Assembly (NCBI RefSeq): GCF_035046505.1
Contig: NC_089822.1
Location: 2,796,501-2,860,500, forward strand
DNA length: 64,000 nt
Source of the DNA: Tiliqua scincoides
Taxonomy: Eukaryota; Chordata; Lepidosauria; Squamata; Scincidae
Reading direction: 5' to 3'
Below the pieces are notes generated by a model. The model was given only the letters and a program-made list of their open reading frames with translations, was not told the DNA's origin and made no database searches. Each line of letters begins with the position of its first letter. Position 1 is the stretch's first letter. Shown one piece after another: positions 56,494-64,000 of the stretch. Made by a program: the position numbers and the translations under genes.

Positions 56494-56559
56494 CTAAATA
56501 AACCTTCTCCACTTCTTTGGAGGTCATCACATCAAGCTTCATGTACTGCGCATTGCATC
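56494..56559 (-). CDS. MROH-like protein, coding exon n-1
   Basis: A 66-bp exon that codes CNAQYMKLDVMTSKEVEKVY plus L, starting with two bases that complete a Gly codon from the exon before. The acceptor is CTGCCTAG and the donor G|GTGAGT. The phases fit both neighbours. Confidence 0.78.
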
Positions 56560-57051
56560 CTAGGCAGATAAAAAGAAAACATTCATTGCCTGCAGTTTGA
56601 TACTTTGTCCAACTAAACTGGTGCATGAAATTTGAAGTACATCCCTTGACCTTGGAATGTCACAACCTCACAACCATTCAAGCCCTTTAAAAAAATGTGT
56701 TAAAATCTGATGGGGTTCCAGAGAGCAGAAGAGAACAGGGAAGAAAGGGGACAGCAGCCCACAGCCAGCAGGCAGAACAGAACCTCCATGTTGCTCAAGG
56801 CAGAAAACAAGTCTGACCTGGAAGTTTTCACAGGAGTCAAGGACTACCGCCTGACTCACGCTATTCGACTGATGACAATAGGCTTCCCCACGGCATGACT
56901 GTCTGCCTTCAGTTCCCTTCTTTGACCAGAGTTGAGGGGCAACACATCGAGTTGAAGGGCTGCCTCACATCCTTCCAGATTGTAGTGGAAGGGCGCCTGC
57001 TTCAGGCTCACCCCCTGACACCCCCCGGCTAAGTGTCTTGCCTTTGATTAC

Positions 57052-57154
57052 CTATCAAGATGGCTGCTGCCTCGCGACTGAAATGGCTCTTGCTCTTCAG
57101 ATATTCTACCATCTGGGCCACCATTTCTGGCAACTTCAGTTTGTTTTTCCGTAT
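57052..57154 (-). CDS. MROH-like protein, coding exon n-2
   Basis: Codes IRKNKLKLPEMVAQMVEYLK, then SKSHFSREAAAILIG. The R-E-A-A-A-I-L-I-G string is like the helix in maestro proteins where a HEAT repeat begins (RESAAIFLG in human MRO, as I recall it). The acceptor is TTCTCTAG and the donor G|GTAATC, a weaker +4 to +6 context. Confidence 0.8.
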
Positions 57155-58052
57155 CTAGAGAAGACAGTCAAGGTGCAGAATTTGACCTTAATTAAATTCC
57201 TCTTCCTGGGTACGTTCTTAGCCCTCATGGCCATGATCAAGATTTGAAACCAAAAAAGGGCAGGATATTTACCAACAGCTGAGAAATCAAGGCAGAGTTT
57301 GTTATGTAATGAAACGGCAAACCTATGCACATTTATCTGGGGCTAAGCCCCGCTGAGTGCTATAAGAGCAGCTGTGGGGGCAACTGGGATGGTAGATAAC
57401 CCTTTGCTCCTACAACAGTTTGCTGTAACTAGAAGGGTTGCATCACATATTAAGGGCTAGTTCAGATCTCGTAGGTTACTCTGATGGTGGCTCTGGATGG
57501 CTAATAATTGCTCATTCTCCCCCTCTAATATCTCCTGTTTGTCTTGGATTGGGAGAGATATACACACTCTTTTCTGTAATGCATCTTGGCTATAAGGACG
57601 TGCGCATGGACAGATGAGCTTTTCTGGTCTTCCTCAATGCCATCTCTGTGAGGACACCCACCCCCCCTTTATCCTGAACAGTTTTACCCAAACTCAGCTC
57701 ATACCAGCTACTTGAAAGTGTGAATCATCCCTCACTGGAGAGGAAGCGAGGTAAGTGTTTTTGCATTGCCCACAGTTGCATGTGTACAGGGCTCCCAAGT
57801 CCTCCTGCAATCGTGCTTAACTGAAAGAGTAGCCCCTACTCACAGTCCACATATGAGCAAACTTTGCTCAGCTGGCAGGATGGCCATAGGAAATGAAAGA
57901 GAAACGGGGCTGAAACCTCTTGAACTCTACACAGTCTCTCAGGAGGGAAGTTATTGAGATGTATCTTTGGGCATTCCCAGGACCATCCAATTGCATTGCT
58001 GCTGTGTCCCTGTCTCTCCTGTACCCAAAAGGTCACTTATAGTCTTACTCAC

Positions 58053-58178
58053 AATGTGCTTGCAGATGTTTCCATACGTGTAAAAGAGGCTGATGTGGCT
58101 CTCAATTTCAAAAGTGTCTTTGGGCACATCCGCCCACTTCAGGTAGCTGAAACAGTTGACCAGCGTATCTCTAGCGAT
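58053..58178 (-). CDS. MROH-like protein, coding exon n-3
   Basis: Codes IARDTLVNCFSYLKWADVPK, then DTFEIESHISLFYTYGNICKHI. 'ARDTLVNCFSYLKW' fits the family's second HEAT helix (ACRFTL..C...L.W). The acceptor is CCGCCCAG and the donor ATT|GTGAGT, phase 0 at both ends (126 bp). Confidence 0.82.
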
Positions 58179-58886
58179 CTGGGCGGTGAATGAGAAACAG
58201 GGAGATGAGTTTCTGAGAGGCGGTCCGAGGCGAGTACCCTGGAAGGCTTTACTTCATTTTCAGTATTTTTAGGATGCATTTCTACTGACACAATATTCAA
58301 AATGGCTTGCAAAGACACAAAAACAATATCAAAGGAAGGAGCAATCCAGACCAATAAGCAGGACACCTATAAACAAGAGACAGCCGAGATCCCAGGCAGG
58401 TCCCTGTAGGAAAATGCACAGGCACTGAGCTTAGCCTTAGTAACATGGCAACCAGTAGGCAGGCAAACCTGCTGCCCCCCCCCCCCACTCAGGCACACCA
58501 GAGTGGGCCAGTTGCTGAGTCTTTGCCCAGAGCCTGTAAACAGAGGATGTTATGAAGAAGCGCATATCTCAGGAATGTGTATTGTGGTCAAGCCAGAGCC
58601 AGCAGGTTTCTTAGCAGTGCAGATTTCAGCAACCTTCAGTAATTTTCCCTAGTGTCATCATGTGTTTTGAGAATGAATAAAAGTCTGAGGAACCTAGCCG
58701 GGAGGACGGACTTCTCTCTCAAACTCATACTGTCCTACTTCCGGCTTAGCTCTCCCTGCATCAACTCTCTGAATGTCTGCTGTGTCTCATTCATTGCTCT
58801 TACTCCTTGCCGCTCGACTTCTAACTTTCAAACCCTCAGAGTGCTTCTGCTTTTAGCACTCTCCCTCAGGCACCAAAGTTCTAAAC

Positions 58887-59257
58887 CAGGGGTGCTCACA
58901 CTTTTTTGGCTCGAGAGCTCCTTTGAAACCCAGCAAGGCCCGGAGATCTTCCAGAGTTTTTTTTACAATGTTCGCGCCATCATAACATATAACATTTATG
59001 TGTACAATGTATGTTGGTGTACCTTGAGCCCCACTGAGTATAACAGGACTTACTCCTGAGTAGACATGCCTAGGATTAGGCTGTGAGGCTGCAATCCTAG
59101 CCACACTTACCTGGGAGTAAGCCCCATTGAGTACAATGGGCCTTACTCCCGGCGTTTCCTCCCAGAGGCACCTGAAGGGGGGGGTGGCACTCCGCGATCT
59201 ACTCATTTTGCCTCGCGATCTACCGGTAGATCGCGATCCACCTATTGAGCACCCCTG
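58887..59257. mobile_element. hAT-type MITE, family C, complete
   Basis: The ends are CAGGGGTGCTCACAC and ATTGAGCACCCCTG. A perfect 8-bp duplication TTCTAAAC flanks it (58879-58886 and 59258-59265). The interior holds a quasi-palindromic repeat copy (about 59031-59150) and a short palindrome GCGATCTACCGGTAGATCGC near 59213. Confidence 0.9.
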
Positions 59258-59862
59258 TTCTAAACCCTGGGTACTTCCCAAGTAGCATTGCACTGCTACA
59301 GGTCCCACGAATGCATTTCACTCCAGAGAAAGCTGACATGGAAAACAAGGTCTGAATCCCCCTGCCCCACATTTCTGTGTACTGGGTCATTTTGTGAGCT
59401 TCACACTTTTCATTGGAAAACCCCCCAAAAAAACATTATTTGGAACAGCCCTGGAAGTGTTGATGTGATGAATCAGGACTAGTTCCTTATATCTTTCTGA
59501 TGCCGGCTGGACATCTGCTATTGATATAAACTTAATTTTGTGCCTCTTTCCATGCTAATTCAGGCAGTAGGTTGGAGAGGTGCAGATAGGTGGGTGCCTT
59601 GCACCTGACCACCACCTCCCCCAGCAACCGTCTTATAGTGTGGTTCAGTTGGAAATTTAAGGATGACCCCTGCATGGACAGCAGAACAGGGAACAACAAA
59701 AGTGCCACTTTCTGTTTGGATATGGTCTAATGTGCATGATCAGGGTACACTGAAGAACAACAAAATCTAGTGAATTTCTATGGTAAAAATCTCTGCTCAT
59801 TTGCCTTTTTTCACCTGTTTTAGATTTTTCTATCACCCCAGAGGTTTCTATGATAACTTAGC
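59258..59862 (-). other. MROH-like intron, nothing recognised
   Basis: Only the target duplication of the MITE to the left is identified. The rest of this stretch shows no exon or named repeat. Confidence 0.4.
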
Positions 59863-60202
59863 AACAAGAGAAAATATTTCTTTACTCAGCGTGTGGTTGG
59901 ACTGTGGAACTCCTTGCCACAGGATGTGGTGACGGCATCTGGCCTGGACACCTTTAAAAGGGGATTGGACAAGTTTCTGGAAGAAAAATCCATTACGGGG
60001 TACAAGCCATGATATGTATGCGCAACCTCCTGATTTTAGAAATGGGTTATGTCAGAATGCCAGATGCAAGGGAGGGCACCAGGATGCAGGTCTCTTGTTA
60101 TCTGGTGTGCTCCCTGGGGCATTTGGTCGGCCGGCCGCTGTGAGATACAGGAAGCTGGACTAGATGGGCCTATGGCCTGATCCAGTGGGGTTGTTCTTAT
60201 GT
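59863..60202 (+). mobile_element. CR1-clade LINE, last 340 bp
   Basis: It begins in GAGAAAATATTTCTTTACTC (the KYFFTQ region), codes WNSLPQDVV-type sequence and has a single-unit 3' UTR ending TTCTTATG. It lies in the intron between exons 60969-61118 and 58053-58178 in the opposite orientation to the gene. Confidence 0.9.
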
Positions 60203-60239
60203 TCGGTCCAAGTTTAATTTGAATCTGCAGTGACATTTG

Positions 60240-60455
60240 CAGTGGCATAGCTAGAGGGGGTGCAAAGCACTAAATTTTGCAGGGAAACTCACTCTAGTGA
60301 GCAAGTAGCCCCTCCCCTTCCCCTTTGGAGCCATTTCAGGCAGTGGAACCAAAATGGAGGTGTTCACCTGGCTCTGAAGGAGGGGGGTGCTTGCACATTG
60401 CAGTGAGGCTCCCTGCAAAACTTAGTGCTTTGCACCCCCTCTAGCTATGTTACTG
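60240..60455. mobile_element. Palindromic hAT-type MITE, family A, complete
   Basis: The left end is CAGTGGCATAGCTAGAGGGG and the right end CCCCCTCTAGCTATGTTACTG (first 20: CCCCCTCTAGCTATGTTACT). Flanking 8-bp repeats are GACATTTG (60232-60239) and GACATGTG (60456-60463). Confidence 0.9.
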
Positions 60456-60646
60456 GACATGTGTGAATTTCCCATCATGTGGCCAGCTTCCACCTGAGGA
60501 ACAGAATCCTTTAGGATCACACAAGGCCACCATGAGAACTTTGCACCCTCTGGATCTTGAACATGCAGAACAAAGCTGTGCATTTGTATCAGGGCACAGA
60601 CAAGATGCCGCGAAGAGAGGCTCAGCAAGCAGAGCAACTCTTAGAT

Positions 60647-60949
60647 CAGGGGTGTCCAAACCCCGGCCACTTGCAGCCCTAAGGGATGCCTAATCCGGCC
60701 TGCGGGAAGCCCCCAGTCTTCAATGAGCCTCTGGCCCTCCAGAGACTTGCTGGAGCCCATGCTGGCCCGACACAACTGCTCTCAGTGTGAATGACCTTCA
60801 TCCATTCATATAAATTCCATCTTTAATATATTCATTTATGTAAATTTATTCAAATTTGAAATGTAAATTAATTCCTTTTCTCCCCCTGCCCCTCACACAG
60901 TGTCAGAGAGATCGTGTGGCCCTCCTGCCAAAATGTTGGGACACCCCTG
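60647..60949. mobile_element. hAT-type MITE, family B, complete, beside a splice donor
   Basis: The ends are CAGGGGTGTCCAAAC and AATGTTGGGACACCCCTG. Flanking 8-bp repeats are TCTTAGAT (60639-60646) and CCTTAGAT (60950-60957). The right end is 14 bp from the GTGAGT donor (60968-60963) of the exon that ends at 60969. Confidence 0.9.
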
Positions 60950-60968
60950 CCTTAGATGATCAACTCAC

Positions 60969-61118
60969 TTCTTTGTTCCAATGGTCTGTCAAACGGATCA
61001 GGAGAGGAACGAAGCTCTGGAAAACTTCTTCCCTCATACTTTGTTTGTTGTTGTCTTTCACCCCCTTCAACAGCATCCCAAAAAGGCCAATGGAGGAGCA
61101 TCTCAGCTCGTTGTCTTC
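60969..61118 (-). CDS. MROH-like protein, coding exon n-4
   Basis: Codes EDNELRCSSIGLFGMLLKGV, then KDNNKQSMREEVFQSFVPLL and IRLTDHWNKE. 'LRCSSIGLFG..LK ... V..SFVPLLIRL.D....' follows the maestro signature (LR..AI.LFG ... L.PLLLHL.D). The acceptor is CTCTCCTCAG and the donor GAA|GTGAGT; 150 bp, phase 0 at both ends. Confidence 0.85.
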
Positions 61119-62124
61119 CTGAGGAGAGGGAGAAGAACACCAGTCTGTCACGAGTTTTGCTGGTCTGTCAAATCTCTTTGGTTCTCTGTCCAAATTCCAA
61201 GGGTTCGAGCTAAAGAAGCACTTGAAGGGCTCAGCCGGGCATGCATGCAAATCTGTGCCATGGTTGTGGACTTCTCTTGTTTTTACAAAGATGCATCAGA
61301 AGACCCCACACATAAGACTTGAAACTATGCTGGTGGTTGAGGCGCTTGAGGACTTGGGTCGGCTGCGGGGTTTTTTTATTGTGCTCCCCTTCAAGTGCTT
61401 TTAGGCTTCTGTTGGTGCTCAACAGAAGCTTTTTTTAAAAGCTATCAATAGCATGCGATGTTTGTGTGACAATAGCATGTATTTGTGAGCATGTCTGCTG
61501 TAGCATTTTGTTGCTTCCAGTTGATTGGGATATTGGCAACAAATAGCCTCTTAATTGTTCCCAAATAGCCTCTTTTGATTGTTTCAATGTCAGATTCTGT
61601 TCTGGGGCCGGGTGCTTTAAGCTTTTGTAAAAAATTAAAAAATAGTGCTATTTTTTCAATAATAAATAGTGGTATTTTGTTATGAAAAATGAAAAGGAAA
61701 AATTGAGAGAAAATGAATTGATGAATTGGCCTGCCGGCCTTGTGGCAATTGAAAGAGGTTTCTCAAGGGGCAATTGAGAGATTATTCATCACTGCTGTAA
61801 TCCTCCAGCTGGTATAAACAGAAATCAATAAAATGGACTGAAGCTTCAAACAAGAAATTTTTAGTCAATTAATCAGTCAGTTTGCTGTGAGAATGAGGCT
61901 GATGTAAGGAGGGAGGAGAAAGTCAAGGACCCTGCACAAGAGAGGCCTCCACCATACTTTGACTTGTAATGTTCTTCGATTAGCAAAGTGCTCCCCCAAA
62001 TCTGTGAAATCCAAATTGATCCCACATACTAAACATGTTGTTTTTTTTAATCTAATCCCAGTGGATTGTATTTGCAAGGTTTACTATCAAGAATCAGCCA
62101 CACAGGTGCATGTTGTTGACTTAC
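61119..62124 (-). other. MROH-like intron, nothing recognised
   Basis: AT-rich near 61430-61700, with a small palindrome AAAAAATAGTGCTATTTTTT at about 61635. No repeat family is identified. Confidence 0.5.
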
Positions 62125-62301
62125 GTCATCAAAGTACTGCAAGAGGTGAGGAATGAGGTTGGTCCCCATGGATCCATATTCCTCCACATCTAAGTGCCGG
62201 AACATGCGCTGGAGAGTCTTAATGGACTCTTTGGCAATATTCCTGTCTGGATCAAAGGCATAGCTCAGCAAGGGGGAGAGGAAAGGCTCCAGAACCTCAT
62301 C
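62125..62301 (-). CDS. MROH-like HEAT-repeat protein, first exon seen in the window
   Basis: Codes DEVLEPFLSPLLSYAFDPDR, then NIAKESIKTLQRMFRHLDVE and EYGSMGTNLIPHLLQYFDD. The acceptor is CTTCCTTCAG and the donor GAC|GTAAGT; 177 bp, phase 0 at both ends. Together with five downstream exons it gives 741 nt, 246 codons and a stop, all in phase. The protein is a HEAT-repeat maestro family member; these proteins are large (over 1000 residues) except MRO (about 250), and which member this is I cannot tell. The 5' exons lie beyond the window. Its function is unknown. Confidence 0.83.
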
Positions 62302-63015
62302 CTGAAGGAAGGAAGCAAGCAAGAAATTAAACACTACAGCTATAGAAACCCTAGGTATACACACACACCACATCATGCACACAGTTCTGTCTTGCTCCCC
62401 TGAGAGCAGTTTGCTCCTACGAAGATCAGCAGAACAACAAATCATGTAAACATTGTCTGTGGGGACACTTACTCATGAGTAGATATGCCAGGTGGGATGC
62501 TTAACATGACAATTTTGGGGATTGTGGTGTAAACAGTGTGTCAGGGGAGCAAAACTGGGAGAAACTGAGGCAGGGGGGTGGGGTGGCAAGCACTTCACCG
62601 GTCCAGTTCCAATTGTGGAAGTGTGAAGAAGAAGTGTGTGGGAAAAGGGTGTTGCTTAGTGGAGGTGACCACAATTGTGGTTATGCATGAAAAGCATGGA
62701 CTGGATATCACTAAGGGCTAAACGACATGAAGCACTGGGTGTGATGGGCACAAGACACCTCTGTTGACTAGACAGCATAGAAGGCCAGGCTCTTAATGAG
62801 AATTCAAAGCAGGCCTGGCCAATTTGGGGGCTTTGTACAGTTTGCCAATCACACAGGTTTTTGTTGCATTCCCCACACTCCTTCCTTTTTGTTTTGTTAT
62901 TAGTTTTATAGTGACAGAACACCATCAGATACATTTAATGCAAACAGAAAGAATCAGGGAACAAACATATGTAAAAAAGAGAAATGAAGGCTGCAGCCCA
63001 TTCAGGCTTATCTTC
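62302..63015 (-). other. MROH-like intron, nothing recognised
   Basis: No exon or named repeat. CTTACTCATGAGTAGATATG near 62470 is a trace of the quasi-palindromic repeat. Confidence 0.4.
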
Positions 63016-63307
63016 GGCATCCACGGGGCTTTAATTCCCACAGATGCCAAAAACCACGGATAATGAAATGCGTGACTTTCCCACACCTCAGAATGCCTGC
63101 TGGAGCCTTTTTACAGCAACATCTGGCATTTGCATATACCAGAAGTCTCCAGCAGGCATTTTGAGTTGTCTCCCAGTGACTCAGAAGACCTCCTAGATGC
63201 AACCTCTGGTCAAATCCGGGAGGTCCTCCATGGGCCCTCCAGCTGCGGATTCCGAATCCGCGGTGGGTCAAATCTTTGTGTTCCAAATCAGCGGATAAAG
63301 AGAACTC
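63016..63307. mobile_element. Possible Tigger/mariner-like MITE, diverged
   Basis: GGCATCCACGGGGCTTTAAT and ATGCCAAAAACCACGGATAA at one side, and TGCGGATTCCGAATCCGCGG and AATCAGCGGATAAAGAGAAC at the other, are like the 'ATCCGCGG' ends of Tigger-type elements. No TA duplication can be fixed. Confidence 0.4.
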
Positions 63308-63308
63308 G

Positions 63309-63392
63309 CTGTATACACTTTCCTGAGAGTAAGCCCCACCATTCCAGCACAATGGAACCTACTTCTGAGTAAACACATATAGGATTGTGCTG
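63309..63392. repeat. Quasi-palindromic squamate-type short repeat
   Basis: CTTTCCTGAGAGTAAGCCCC, then CAATGGAACCTACTTCTGAG and TATAGGATTGTGCTG follow the repeat arrayed at 48.07-48.64 kb. Confidence 0.75.
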
Positions 63393-63842
63393 AAAGTAAG
63401 AACATTCCCTAGTGCAAATCAGAATGTAACGGCTGAGGAGATAATAAATATATAGAAAAATTATATGAGTGCTGCGAACCATCTTTTTTAGACCTCACAG
63501 TGGAAATGTATCTAGTATACCATATATTAACAGGACGTGGCCTTATTGGTCTCCTTCAAAATAACTAGTAAAAAGGAAAGAAAACTTTTTCCTCAGAAAT
63601 TGGGGTTTAACATGGGTCAGCCACACCCATGAAATCCGTCAGAAGAGCATCCTAGACTTGCTCTCTGAGATGTTTGAGTCTGAGACCCCCATACCATAGC
63701 TGCAGGGTTGCAGCACACACTGCCCCAGAGAGCCCCTTGGGCCACGAGGGGCCCAAGAGTGTTGTTTCAGTATGTTTCAGCCCAAGAGTGTATACAGTAT
63801 GTACCCAACACCTTCCTCTCCTTTCCTTGAAAATCACCCCTC

Positions 63843-63984
63843 CAGTAGCATAGCCAGAGGTGGGGTGGTGCAGTAAGTACAGCAAGTACAGTACTCTCTG
63901 ATGACAAGCAGGAGGGGCCACTTACACAGCACATTGCAGCACCTGCTGTACTTACATCGCCGGCCCCCTCTGGCTATGCTCCCG
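63843..63984. mobile_element. Relative of the palindromic MITE, family A
   Basis: CAGTAGCATAGCCAGAGGTG on the left and GGCCCCCTCTGGCTATGCTC on the right are inverted. The middle (GTAAGTACAGCAAGTACAG) differs from the other copies. No 8-bp duplication is visible. Confidence 0.55.
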
Positions 63985-64000
63985 AATCCCACTCCTGCAG

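Overview
The window looks like part of a squamate reptile (lizard or snake) chromosome. The main clue is the repeat content: young CR1-clade LINEs with a 3' tail of TTCTTATG units, L2-clade LINEs with (ATT)n tails, a 5S-rRNA-derived SINE, several hAT-type miniature elements, and many copies of the short quasi-palindromic repeat around CTACTCAGAAGTAAG, which I associate with squamates. The species cannot be fixed from the sequence alone.

Two host genes are supported, and they point toward each other. (1) The complete aquaglyceroporin gene AQP3 is on the + strand, with six coding exons between 6809 and 19406. All splice sites are GT-AG, all phases agree, and the product is 292 residues, the same as human AQP3. 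Both NPA boxes and the four selectivity-filter residues are present. (2) The 3' end of a HEAT-repeat gene of the maestro (MROH) family is on the - strand, with six consecutive in-phase exons between 62301 and 56240. They give the last 246 residues and a stop. The 5' part lies beyond the right edge.

Region by region: 1-6.7 kb is repeat-rich and has no gene I can recognise. It holds two CR1 tails with an unusual tandem 140-bp 3' unit and a 5S-derived SINE. 6.7-21.7 kb is AQP3 with its introns and 3' UTR; the introns hold hAT and Harbinger-like miniature elements and CR1 and L2 fragments. 21.7-56.2 kb is intergenic. It holds three pieces of one non-LTR LINE family, a 2.35-kb CR1 copy on the - strand, an L2 nested inside a hAT element, a 1.8-kb CR1 copy on the + strand inserted at the tail of an older CR1, simple repeats and a possible old solo LTR. 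56.2-64 kb is the MROH-like gene with strongly invaded introns.

The two genes have no evident functional link. AQP3 makes a plasma-membrane water and glycerol channel of epithelia; the MROH-like product is a HEAT-repeat protein of unknown role. I found no operon-like system, CRISPR array or new gene cluster. The most unusual structure is the CR1 subfamily whose last 140 bp are tandemly repeated at three separate loci. Each repeat junction carries an ACTACAATTCCCAG motif resembling the ZNF143/THAP11 promoter element.
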